DNA of 64,000 bases from Lumnitzera littorea (lineage: Eukaryota > Streptophyta > Magnoliopsida > Myrtales > Combretaceae). The position numbers were made by a program, and so were the translations under genes. Positions 45,957 through 57,790 of this stretch are shown here, piece after piece (position 1 is the first letter of the stretch; the number at the start of each line of letters is the position of its first letter). The notes under the pieces were generated by a model, which searched no databases, had not been told where the DNA came from, and worked only from the letters and a program-made list of their open reading frames with translations. The stretch lies in the NCBI GenBank assembly GCA_024138015.1, contig JAMXBB010000003.1, positions 16,732,455-16,796,454 on the forward strand, read 5' to 3'.

Positions 45957-47227
45957 TGTCACGCCCCGAACAAGAAGAGTCATAACAGTCCCGCCGTGTA
46001 AACTAATCTAAGATAGAAGCTGACCTCACAGCTACTATCGTAGACGCAGTTTACACAAGGCGCACAACTCAACCAGCTTGAAACGTCTGTTCTGACATCT
46101 GTTAATATCCAAACCTGTGGTAGAGCTTTTACAAAACACTTGTTCTATACAATCTGTTGTTTAGTACCACAACAGTAATTATACAAACATTTTACGTCCA
46201 AGGGTAAAGTTTACAATCAGAGTCTATTAAAAACCACAGGTTTTACGATCTATATACAATAAGTTAAAAAACTAATGGGCTCTCAGGGAATTCCCATTTA
46301 ATTTTCCTCAAAACTTAAAGACAAGACAAAAGCTTAGGTTCAGTTAAATTCCTCGATCCTCACTTTCCCACACAGCAGCACACTAACCTGGGATCGGTGG
46401 TATCGGAACATCTTGCCTTCACTCAACACCTGCAAAAGAGTTTGTAAGGATGTGAGCACAACTAACTCAGTAAGTGGGGCGGAGTCAGAAGAGTACTATA
46501 CAATCACAAATAAGGTTAATAATTATGATGAAATACAATGCAATCACTTAAATGAAAACATCGCACAGTGTTAACCGGTCCACTGTGAGGTTAGAGAAAT
46601 TTCATCCGCTCCAACCCAGATCGAGGAGTTTCATCGCGACTCAAGTCAGACCAAACCCGGGCTTGTGCAATGGAGAATACCCCCCTCTCATGACCGCCTT
46701 CGAACCACGGCCCCCAACCTTGCCACGACCTCCTCGCCTATCACTTAGTTCGACTAAGGATGGGGAAAGGACCATTTCAGCTATCCTCATCGAAGGAAGT
46801 CGGTGTTTGGCTTAACACTCTTAATCGTTTCCCCTAACGGGTGATTATGCGTGACCAATTACACTTTAGTCGAATAATCATTAGTGATAATCAGGGGTGA
46901 CCAATAAGTTCACACAATACAGAATCCATGCAAATATGCAGAACAGCACACCAAGGAGTTGAACTCCTGTCACAACTGAGTATCATTCACACACATAGCA
47001 TGCGCATAATCATCTAACTACAAACACAACCAGAAGTACTCTTGGGTCTCCGGATACTTTAAATGGTACCTAAACAGCGGTGAAGCTACTATCCCAACTT
47101 ACTTGTTTAGATGTTCGCTATTGCTGACTTGAATTGTCAACCGTCTTTGGAAGGTCCTAATTACACAAAAAGTCCAAATTTAGTTTTCGTAATAATTACG
47201 AAAACATTAGGGTTTAATCTAAAATGG

Positions 47228-47265
<38 letters not shown>

Positions 47266-49502
47266 TCCATAATATGTAGTCATGTTATTACTATATATCG
47301 AATTAAATTATTAATTATTGATATCGTACATCGTATATACTATTACGTATTATATATCGTTTTGATCGTATTGAAACGTACTTTTTCTTTATTAATTCAC
47401 GTTTTGATTCCGGTAAAGTTACCAAAATGTGTATATTTTTGAATATGTTATAGTTATAGGCTAGATTGCTTAAGGTTATCCGTTTTCAACAAAACTAGTG
47501 TCATTGAGTTCATATAGACTTAACGACACATTTCATGAGTCCTGTTCCTAGAGATGGATTTTAACGGGTAGTTTGAATTTTTAATATGATTATGCATAAT
47601 TGTATAAAAATGATCGTATTATGCGAAATTTACAGATTTAAATTATATTTTATCCAATTTGTCCTTATATTGTAACAATATAAGTATTATTCAATTCTAA
47701 TACACCTAAAGTGCATCCCGATCGGAAAATATTAATAATTATAATAAAAATTTCCATTTAATCCAATTTGATCAGCAATCCTATATATAGATTTTATTTA
47801 ACTATTTAGTTCATTTTAGTCTATTAATATTACAAATACATCCCGACTTGTAATTTAAGCTATTTTACTTAATAAATTGTAATAAATAGTTCGGATTACC
47901 CAATAATTCCCCAAAAATTTCTATGGACTTCTAAAAATATAGGGAATTCAATTATCACTTGGTTTCAAGTTTTCAACCTATTGCCTATATTTTCGTATTG
48001 ATGATTTTACCCGTAAATTTGATAAATTATCCAATTATAATTCATTTAGCATCCAATTAATTTCAATTTGACTCAATACTATTACTATTTACCATAGATC
48101 AGTATATGTCCATCTCATCAATTAATTTCATAATTTCTTATTAAATTCATAATTTCAGTTTATTTTCGTGCTAATTTTAAGCCTAAAAATTCAATAAATA
48201 TTAAAATTATTCAAATAAAAATTTGGGCTACGTAGCAATTACCTATATATCATACATATCCTATACAAAAATTTTCAGCTAGAAACAACATCATATAGTA
48301 CATTTATTTCATAAATATATATTCGGATGAATTACAGATTTCTTAATAAAGTATATTAAATATTACGAATTTTTCAAAAATAAAAATATCACATGAAAGC
48401 ATTCTAAAATAACCTAAGTGTAATTTTTTTCATAATTTTCTAGGCAGATTTACTATTTTTTAGAAATTATTGAAAAATAGGGCAGAAATTTGACCTTGGT
48501 GTTCTTGGGTGCTCTGGTGGCCAGCGGCAGCTGGACGGTTGTCGGATGGCCGGCGCGGTGGGTGGACCATGTGGGGTTGGCTGGGTTTCACAGCAGATCT
48601 ACTCTAGGTTAAGATTCCACACTTTTACTAATTTTTCTGTTTTTTTCTAAATTTGTTTTTTTTTTTCCACGATTTTTTCTAATTTTTCTTTCTAATTATT
48701 TCTGATTCCAAACTGCTAAAACTCTCATATCTGATGATGTTGGCTTTTTATAGTGCCTCAAAGTCGGTTAAAGAATTTTCTTTTAATTAATTCATATTTT
48801 CTTTTTCAAATTTCTTTTTTTTTTTTATGCATGAGGTATCCTAAAGTGAAAATTTCACTTTTGATTCAGCACTTCACTTTTCCTTTTCTCCTGCCACGCC
48901 TCCTTCCAGCAATCTCCAATGTTATTTAATTAATTTTTCTCTTTCTTTTATTAAATAATTACTTAAATATAGATATTATATGTTAGAATTAATTATTTAA
49001 TTAATATACAAGTTTATACCCTATGTAAATAACATGTGAAATATATAACTTTACTCATATAGTTAAGTTTCTAGCATATCTTTTATTTTTAAGATACATT
49101 CTAAGGTTAATTTCATGAATTCAACACAATAAATATATAATTAAACAATTTTAGGTTATAATTATTATTTATACCGGGTATACTAAAAAAATTACGTGTA
49201 TTTTTTTATAGTAAATTATACTACATTATCTCATTTTATAGCTCAATTAACTTATCTCTAAGTTCTCGTTGCAATCTAAGTTCAATTTTAGGAGTTTTGA
49301 ATATTTTAGGGCTTTAGTAAATATTCCAATTTCTAAGGGCAAAATTGGGATTTCGGGTCTTTATTACTAAAATCTAACTTCACTGTAATATCTCGACTAA
49401 CTTTTTCATTCTAGTCACAAAGTTTGGGCTCAATTGAATAAGTTACCCTAAAAGTCCTAAATCTGAGCTCGATTGTCCTAAACTCAATTTTGAGAGCTTA
49501 CA
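45957..49502 (-). mobile_element. 3.5-kb solo LTR, Tekay/Del-type, nested in the Tat pol
   Basis: Starts TGTCACGCCCC and ends GCTTACA, flanked by identical 5-bp repeats CTTGC (45952-45956 and 49503-49507). Removing it restores the Tat reading across RT to RNase H, so both boundaries are exact. On the minus strand it ends GGGGCGTGACA, the LTR end I know from Tekay/Del chromoviruses, where TGGTATCAGAGC should follow; no such primer site is present, so this is a solo LTR. Very long LTRs fit that lineage. It holds a (TA)n tract (47229-47262). Short open frames inside are chance. Confidence 0.85.
47229..47262. repeat. (TA)n microsatellite inside the solo LTR
   Basis: About 17 uninterrupted TA dinucleotides. 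Confidence 0.9.
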
Positions 49503-49507
49503 CTTGC

Positions 49508-50560
49508 CCCCACCCTGTATACTCAAAGAAATAAGAGGCTTGTTAGGCCATTTGAACTGCATAGCCCGATTCATATCCTAACTCACAGACAAGTGCTGTC
49601 CTTTGTTTAAGTTATTGAAAAAAAACGCCAAAATCAATTGAGACAAAGAGTGCGAGCAAGCCTTTACAACAATCAAAGAATACCTTATGAACCCTCCAAT
49701 TTTAGTAGCTCCAAAAATAGGGAAGCCTTCATTCCTATACTTGATAATATTACCAGAGTCCATAAGGTGCATGCTCGGCTAGAAAGACGAGGAAGGAAAA
49801 GAACGGTTTGTATACTACTTGAGCAAGAAATTCACTAAAGGGGAATAGAAATATTCAGATATTAAAAAAACTTGCTGTGCTTTGGTTTGGGTAATGCATT
49901 AACTCAGAAAATACATACTCTACTATCAGGTCAAATTATTGACTTAGCATGATCCCTTGAAGTACTTGCCAGACAAACAAGCCCTAATTGGTAGAATCTC
50001 AAAGTGGCAAATGTTATTATTAGAGTTTGGCATTATGCACATGAACCAGAATTCAGCTAAAGGGCAAGCTCTAGCATATCAGTTATTAGAAAATCCCTCC
50101 GATGGTACCCCTTAAGAAGTGTAAGTCAATTTCCCCAATGAAGATATATTGATAGTCGAGGGAAGCCTTAATAAAGGAGAATTTCATGAGCTAATGAAAT
50201 GGAAGATGTTCTTTGATGGGGCAGCCAATGTGTTTGGGTATGGAATTAGGGTAATACTAATATCCCTTGAAGGCACTTAGTACCCTGTGGCTATAAGGCT
50301 CATTTTCCCATATATTAATAATATTGTGGAATATGAAGCATGCATCATGGGACTCAAAATAGCCCTAGATAAATATATTCAAGAATTAGAAGTGTATGTG
50401 GACTCTTCACTCATTATCAACCAAGGTCAAGGAGAATATAAGATAAAGGATCCTAAATTAGTACCTTATCACCGATAGTTAACTGAATTGATGGAGAAAT
50501 TCAAAGAAATCACCTTTAATCATGTACCGAGGACTTAGAATTGGTTTACCGATGCTGTAG
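49508..50560 (+). pseudogene. Tat RNase H and second (archaeal-type) RNase H relics
   Basis: First part: EIRGLLGHLNCIARFIS, ECEQAFTTIKEYLMNPPIL, FVYYLSKKFTKGE, then LLLEFGI, the RT-linked RNase H. Second part: MFFDGAANVFGYGIRVILIS (near 50206), PYINNIVEYEACIMGLKIAL and VYVDSSLIINQGQGEY, which is the additional RNase H with its D...E...D residues still visible. This domain marks the Tat clade. Many stops. Confidence 0.75.
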
Positions 50561-50689
50561 CCACTCTAGTATCCATGATCCAGATATCCGGTGGAGTAGA
50601 GATTCAGCTTCTTACAATTGAAATTGAAGACAAGCTTGCTTTCTGCTTGGCAATTGAGAGTATGAATAACCAAAAACCGTAGTACCATG

Positions 50690-51927
50690 ACATTAAGATA
50701 TTCTTACAACAAGGCACATACCCTGAAAAGGCCAAGAAAAAGGACAAAAGGACAATTAGGAGGTTAGCTACTCAATTCTTAATAAGCGAGTCCAACTTAT
50801 ACCGACGGTCTTTTGACGGTACACTTTTAAGGTGTGTAGACAACAAGGAAGTTGAGATGTTAATGAAAAAAGTACACGAAGGAGTATGTAGCCCTCATAT
50901 TAATGGTTACATGCTGGCTAAGAAAATTATGAGGCTAAGGTACTACTGGTCAACAATGGAAAGTGATTGCATCAAACACGTTAGGCATTGTCACTTATGT
51001 TAAGTTTATGTAAATAGGATAAATGCCTTACCTTAAGAACTACACACATTCTCAGCACCGTGGCCTTTCTCAATGTGGAGAATAGATAACATCGGCCCGA
51101 TTACTCCAAAAGCATCCAATGGGCATCACTTTATACCGATTGCTATCGATTACTTCAGTAAGTGGGTTGAGGCCTCATCTTACTCAAGCATTACTTAAGG
51201 GGTTATAGTTAAGTTCATCAAGAGAGATATCTTGGTCCGATACAGAACTCTAGAAACGATCATCACTAACAATGGCACCAATCTCAACAATAAGCTTATG
51301 TCAGAATTATGCCAACAGTTTAGGATCATCCATAGAAACTCTGCTCCTTATCGACTCCAAATGAATGGAGCTGTTGAAGTAGCTAACAAAAACCTCAAAA
51401 GAATCATTGAAAAAATAGCTATTATGTATAAGGATTAGCATGAAATGTTGCCATTCACACTTATGGCCTATCGAACTTCCATCAGAATGTCGATTGGGGC
51501 AACACCTTACTCTTTGGTATATGGCATTAAAGCAGTGTTACTGGTAGAGGTTAAGATCCCGTCACTCAAGGTATTATCAGAAACTCAGTTGGACAAAGCC
51601 GATTGGGTAAAGAAATGCATCGAGTAGTTGAATCTGATTGATGAGAGGAGATTGACAGCCTTGTGTCATAATCAGTGTTATCAACAAAGAATAGCTTGGG
51701 CTTTTAACAAAAGGGTACGACCTCGTAACTTTAAAAAGGGTAACCTAGTGTTGAGAAAGACTCTCCCTAATGCATAAGACTCTAAAGGGAAATTTGATCC
51801 CAATTACAGAGGCCCTTATATCGTAAAACAAGTATTACCAGGAGGGGCTTTAATTTTGTCTCAAATGGATGGTACAGAATTAAGAGACCCTGTAAATGTT
51901 GATGCTGTAAAGTTGTACTATTCATGA
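50690..51927 (+). pseudogene. Tat integrase relic
   Basis: Zinc finger HHCC: VHEGVCSPHING...HVRHCHLC (about 50870-51000). The catalytic core has WRIDNIGPI with Asp at 51085, TNNGTNLNN with Asn at 51268-51270 where Asp is expected, and Glu at 51376, with the 35-residue spacing to Glu intact. The C-terminus KGNLVLRK...GPYIV...LYYS ends at 51927. In-frame stops and the D-to-N change make it inactive. It inserted the cDNA into the genome. Confidence 0.8.
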
Positions 51928-52625
51928 GAAGTTAGTGGAAATGTTTAGTCAAAATACAAAAAGGCCAATCATTTTGAATGTCATTGTGGTCTAATTTTCA
52001 TTATCTACAAGCAAAGTTGGTATCCTTGGCCGTTGTTGTCGTTTGAATAATCACCCTCTCTATTGAAAGGTCCAACTCCTTTCACTTCATTTAATTAAAC
52101 CCATGTACTAAAAACACGAGAGAAGTTGGGAAGTGAGATCTAGGACATTGGTAATTAACAAAACTCTTTAAAATACTTTATTATGGGTTGATCCCCTTCG
52201 ATGAGGAGTTTTATTGTCTATTTTTCAGGAAAGTGGGAAATCCAATTAAGCAATCGCCTTACCATTGATATTCATTGATCGGGAAAAAGGGTCTCGGTTC
52301 GTAAAATGTTCAAAAAAGAAAAAAAGAAGACAACAATAGTGGATGGCTTTCTATATTAAGCTAATTTCCATGATTTCCCTAAAAGAGTCGGTAAAGTCTC
52401 AAACATTCTACGTTAAGATCATTTAAGTTGACAACAAAAGATCAAAGCGTGAGCTAATCAATTTTGATAGGGCTTTTCAAAAAAGGTTTGACAGTTTAGG
52501 TGCTATCAATAAAGGCCAAGTAAATACTTCTATATGATATTAGCACATTAGTTTTTGAACATTGCATGTGCATTTAAATTATAATGACCAATATTTCTAC
52601 GACTTTAGCAGCCTTTTGAGCTAAG
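51928..52625 (+). other. Tat 3' untranslated spacer
   Basis: Non-coding stretch between the end of pol and the tandem repeats, usual for Tat elements. No motif recognised. Confidence 0.5.
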
Positions 52626-53131
52626 TTTTTCTCTTCCAGTTTAGGGTCTTAGCCAGCTCTAGGAGCGCATTGCCTACCTTGGTTAGTCAGTTCATTAGGG
52701 CATGACCAAGTTTCCTCTATTAGTTTAAGGTTTTAGCTAGCTCTAGGAGCACTTTGCTTGCTTGGTTAGTCAGCTCATTAGGGCACGACCAAGTTTTTCT
52801 CTTCCAGTTTAGGATCTTAGCCAGTTCTAGGAGCGCTTTACCTACCTTAGTTAGTCGGTTCATTTGGGCACAACCAAGTTTTCTCTTCTAGTTTAGGGTT
52901 TTAGCCAGTTTTAGAAGTGCTTTGCCCGCCTTAGTTAGTCAACTCATTTGGGCACGACCAAGTTTCCTCTATTAGTTTAAGGTCTTAGCCAACTCTAGGA
53001 GTGCTTTGCTTGCCTTGGTTAGTCAGCTCATTGGGGCACAACCAAGTTTTTCTCCTCCAGTTTAGGGTCTTAGTCAGCTTTAGGAGCGCTTTGCTTGCTT
53101 TGGTTAGTCAGCTCATTGGGGTACGTCCAAG
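52626..53131 (+). repeat. Six tandem 83-85-bp repeats in the Tat 3' UTR
   Basis: Units start at 52626, 52711, 52794, 52879, 52963 and 53047, each running from a T/C-rich start through TTAGCCAG(C/T)TCTAGGAG and TTAGTCAGCTCATT to CACGACCAAG. Unit lengths are 85, 83, 85, 84, 84 and 85. Units 2 and 5 share a TTTCCTCTATTAG start while 1, 3, 4 and 6 have CTCTTCCAG-type starts, hinting at a higher-order arrangement. Confidence 0.9.
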
Positions 53132-53459
53132 TTTCCTCTATACTCTATTTTATGGGTGTAAAACAGAGTAAGTTACTATGTTCATCTTGGCTGCTATGTT
53201 TGCTAACTGGCTAGTTTCTGGTTTGGAAGTACCACAGATCCGAGTGTAAATGTTGGTGTTGAAGATGATAACAGTGGAGTTGTTCACCATGAACAGCAGT
53301 TACAAAGAACACCAAGAAGCATTAACGAGAGACTTGATGAGGTGACTAACTTCTTAGTAGATCTAACTTGAATTGTTCATGTGTTAGCTTGCTAATCCAC
53401 TGAGGCTGCATAAAAAACTTCATAAGCTACTCAACTTATTAAAGATTGGATCCCAACTC

Positions 53460-54340
53460 AACCTGTTCGAGATGGAGGAGTAAGCGGACGAGTAAGACGA
53501 AGGATAGATCTGAGAAAGTTAGATGAAGAGGATAAGGGAGAGTATTTTGAAGAAGAGCAATCCAAAGTCCCTAAAGCATCCGACCATGTGAAGCTTTGAA
53601 TTTCAAGCTTCAATGGATCTTGGAGTGTTAATGAGTACTTAGAATGGGAAGAAAGAGTAGAGTGTGTTTTTTAATATTATCAGTATGGGGATTTCGAGAA
53701 AGTGAGAACTGCTGTTGTTGAGTTCTCCAGATATGCTACCATGTGGTGAAAGAATTTTCAAATGATGAGGAGACGCGAATGTTACCAAGAGATTAATACT
53801 TAGCCCAAGATGAAAAGAATACTAAGAAATAGATTTGTGCCAGAAACTTACCTGTAGGATACTTTCACTCAGCTTCAGGAGCTAAGGCAAGGAGGCTGAA
53901 CAGTTGATAAGTATGTTCAAGAATTTCAAATGCTTATGATCTGTTGCGAGGTGAAGGAACCACCAGCTCGAATAGTCTCAAGATTCATTATTATATTAAG
54001 AGGTGATATTTGAGACATTGTAAAACTCCAATGATTTATGATAATTGATTAGGCCAATAGGATAACCCAGCAAGTAGAGAGGCAAAGAAGGAGTCAAGTA
54101 TTGGCCAGATGCTGACTAGTCGACCTGGACAGGTGAGTCACAGAACTTAGTAAAGTACTGAGCCGAGTTAAGTCGAAAGATGGATGTCTGAGCTGATTAG
54201 AAAGGCCGACTTGACGTTGAAGTGTCGACCCAAACTTATGAGAAGGGGTAAGGATCAGGCTGGAAGACGAGCTAGATTAAGTGCTTCAAGTGCCAAGGGT
54301 TCGGACACATAGCTGCTCAATGCCCGAACCGATGGACAAT
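53460..54340 (+). pseudogene. CRM-like gag relic
   Basis: Capsid pieces ISSFNGSWSVNEYLEWEERV, MKRILRNRFVPETY and VDKYVQEFQML precede the zinc knuckle C-x2-C-x4-H-x4-C at 54282-54323 (CFKCQGFGHIAAQC). More than ten in-frame stops. It formed the nucleocapsid when active. Confidence 0.7.
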
Positions 54341-54569
54341 GATCATCAAGGGAGACATCCTGAAGCTAGAGGTAGATAGCACAGATGTGGAACCCGAGAA
54401 GGAGATCCTTACCGAGAAAGAAAATGCCAAGAAGGAACTAATTGAAGAAGATGTGTTTGCCAAGGACTTAAACTAGTTGATCATGGTTGTTTGATGCACA
54501 ATGAATATAGAACCCTTACGAGAGGAGAAGTAGAGAGAGAATTTGTTTCATACCACCTGTAGGGTGAAT

Positions 54570-56450
54570 AATTAGGTATGTGCCCTCATCGTGGATAGTA
54601 GAAGTTACATCAATGTGGCATTGGCCAATCTTATTTCAAAATCGAAGTTGCCAACTGTTGCACATCCAGAGCCATACAAGTTGCACTAATTGAGTGAGAA
54701 AGGAGCACTACATGTCATTCGGCAAATACTATTGCCGATCATTATAGGGAATTACTCTACCTAGATTCTTTGCAACGTACTGCTTATGTGTGCTTCTTAC
54801 ATGTTACTAAATAGGCCATGGCTGTTTGACAGGAGAGTTATTCATTACGGCTACAAGAACATGTACATGTTCGAGAAGGATGAGCAGAAGATCACACTGA
54901 ACCCGATGCCGTCAAGAGAAGTTAATAAATTACAAACAAAACTTGCTCGTAGATTGAAGAAAGCTTTAGTGATGAGTAGAGCCGAGCTCTGAAAGGCCAT
55001 CAATGCTGACGAGCTAACCCTTATGTTTGTCAAACGCCTATTGGAGATGAAGGAGCGAGGCAAACTACCCTAGGAAATCAAGAAGCTGCTGGATGAATAT
55101 GTCAACTAGTTCTTAGAACAGTTACCTAAGGGGCTACTCCTAACTCGAGATATAGAGTATTGCATTGACTTAGTACCCGGTGCTACACTGCCTAATAAGC
55201 CAGCCTATTAGATGAATCCCAAATAGGCTTTTGAGCCCCAACGCCAAGTCAATGAGTTGCTGGAGAGAGGATATGTCAGAGAAAGTCTTAACCCTTGTGC
55301 TGTATCAGTGCTTTTAGTGCTGAAAAAGGATGGAACCTGGCGAATGTGTGTTGATAGTCGAGCTATGAACAAAATCACAATTTAATATAAGTATCCCATT
55401 CCTAGACTGGAGGACATGCTAGATGAGCTAAGTGGAACCAAAATCTTCATCAAGATTGATTTGAAATCTGGCTACCATCAAATCCGCATGAGGCCAAGAG
55501 ACAAATGGAAGACGGCATTTAAAACTCGACATGGACTTTATAAGTAGATGGTGATGCCATTCGGCCTATTGAAGGCCCTGAGCACTTTCGTGTAATTGAT
55601 GAACCACGTATTAAGACATCTTATTGGAAAGCGTATCGTGGTATACTTTAACAACATATTAGTCTATAGTGCCGACATGCTAAGTCACTACAAACATCTT
55701 CAAGCAATATTAGATATCTTCCTTGTTGAGAGACTATTTGACAATCTCAAGAAATGTTGCTTTTGTTAAGAGGAAGTGGTATTCTTGGGCTACGTAGTCA
55801 GTGGAGGAGGCTAACAAGTAGATGGTGAAAAGATCTAAGCAATTGCAGACTGGCTGACTCTTATTACTTATGCTAATGTGAGAAGTTTCTATGGACTAGC
55901 TTCTTTTTATAGACAATTCATCAAGAATTTCAGCACCTTCGCCGCGTCACTTACTGAGCTCACAAAGAAGAACACTGACTTCTGATGGGGAGAAAAGGAG
56001 GAGAGGGGCTTTGCTGAGGTAAAAAAAAGATTTACCTCCACTCCGATGTTAGTCTTACTTAATTTCGAGAAAATATTTGAGCTGGAATGTGACATTACAA
56101 GTATTGGAATAGGCATTGTCCTAATGCAAGAAGGCCAACCAATTGCCTTCCACAATGAGAAGCTTCAAAGACTACAGTTGAATTATTCAGTGTATGACAA
56201 GGAACTATTGGCACTAATTTGAGCATTGCACAATGGCAACACTATTTACTACTGAAAGAGTTCATCATATGTATTGACCATGAGTTGCTGACGTACTTTC
56301 GAAGTCAGGCCAAGCTATTAAAGCGGTAGGCGAGATGTGTTGACTTCCTTGAAGGATTCAATTTCATGATTAGATATAAGTAGGGAAAGAACAATGTAGT
56401 TGCATATACTCTTTCAAGGAGACATGTGCATTTAATTGAATTGTAGACCA
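54570..56450 (+). pseudogene. CRM-like protease, RT and RNase H relic
   Basis: Protease: ALIVDSRSYINVALANLI, where the usual D-S/T-G reads [63 protein letters not shown]. The catalytic box at 55644-55655 is YFNN instead of YFDD, so both catalytic Asp residues are lost. RNase H: FELECDITSIGIGIVLMQ, IAFHNEKLQ, YDKELLAL. Numerous stops. Confidence 0.8.
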
Positions 56451-56579
56451 GGCTATTTGGGTTTGCAAGTATCAAAGAACAGTATTCTGAGGATGCACAC
56501 TTCGGACCCATAATTTCGCGATGCATCGATGGAAGGATAGTGGACAAGTAGCTTGTAGAGGATGGATACTTGTTTTAAA

Positions 56580-57790
56580 GTGGAAGATTATAGGTGCTGA
56601 CTTGTTCCCCAAGAGAGTTGCTAATTAAGGAAGCCCACAGTGAAGGACTATCTAGACATTTTGGGGAGAAAAGAACATATGAATTACTGAATGGTTGATT
56701 CTTTTGGCCGAAAATGAGGAAGGATGTGCACCGAATTGTCGAAAGTTGTGTCGTGTGCAAGAAGGCTAAGTGCCAAGCTAAACATGGGAAAGCAATGCCT
56801 TTGCTTATCCTGACAAACCATAAACTGAATTGAGCATGGACTTTGTTTTTGGACTATTACAAACTACCCAAGGCAAAAATTCTATAATGGTCATCATTGA
56901 TCGATTAAGCAAAATGGCATACTTCGTACCTTGCTCCAAAACTAATGCTGCTATGGCCATTGCTTCTCTTTCTTGCAGGAGATTGTGTGGATACACGATG
57001 TGTCGAGAAGTATAGTCTTTGACAGAGACCTAAAGTTCTTGAGCCATTTTTAAAGGACCTTGTGGTGTTAGATGGGGACTAAACTACTATTCAGTACTTC
57101 CTATCACCCTCAAATTGAAGGCCAAATAGAAGTGGTTAATTGCACTTTAGGATCACTGCTCCGAGCTACAGTGGACAAGAACTTGGGTGATTGGGATGTC
57201 TACTTACCGGTGGTTGAGTTCGCTTACAATTGGACAATGCATGACACCATTGAGTAGACTCCTTTTGAAGTGGTCTATGGTTTCAATCTCGAGTTGCCCC
57301 TCGATCACACCCCTACATCTGTACCTATATAAGAAGACCTTGACGCCTCAACTAAAGTACAATCCTTTCAGCACATCTATTACAAAGTCACTTGGCACAT
57401 CAACTAAGCTACTAATAGAATGCGAAAGAAGACCAAGGGTAGGGTAGGATGACTAAACAATTCCAGCAAGGAGACTAGGTGTGGTTACACCTCAATAAGA
57501 ACCGGTTTCCAAGAAAGAGGAAGAAAAAATTATCTACCAAAGTTGAAGGACCGTTCAGAATCCTCTAGAAGATCAATGATAATGCCTATAGATTGGAGCT
57601 ACCAAAGGACTATGGGGTTTCTAACACCTTCAACGTTGCTTACCTCAGTCCATATTACCCCGATGGAGAGCTGATTGAGAACCATTCAAATTTGATCCTA
57701 AATCCAAATCAACCTAGAAGGAATGATAGGAATCGGGCTATTGGACCTTTAACTCGCAGTCGAGCCCAAATGCTGAAAGGCTTGGCAAGG
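56580..57790 (+). pseudogene. CRM-like integrase relic
   Basis: Zinc-finger end RKDVHRIVESCVVCKKAK, core LSMDFVFGLLQTTQGKNSI with the first Asp at 56839, KMAYFVPCSKT, STSYHPQIEGQIEVVN, and LPVVEFAYN. The central DRD region near 57020 is broken by stops. The C-terminus GPFRIL...INDNAYRLELP...TFNVAYLSPY and GPLTRSRAQ follows. I could not see a chromodomain. Confidence 0.75.

Larger units (their letters stand above)
37419..53131 (+). mobile_element. Tat-lineage Ty3/gypsy element, 5'-complete, 3' LTR lost, with nested insertion
   Basis: Order on the plus strand: 5' LTR (37419-39608), primer site, N-terminal ORF region, gag, protease, RT, a foreign solo LTR (45957-49502), RNase H, a second RNase H, integrase, 3' UTR with 84-bp tandem repeats. 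A second, archaeal-type RNase H and a tandem-repeat-bearing 3' UTR are traits of the Tat/Ogre group. No 3' LTR is found: at 53132 the sequence changes to the leader of a CRM-like element. Every ORF is broken. It entered the CRM-like element whose pol ends at 37420. Confidence 0.8.

Noticed and set aside
46552..46815. 87-codon open frame in a GC-richer patch
   Set aside because: It lies inside the precisely bounded solo LTR 45957-49502 and has no domain.
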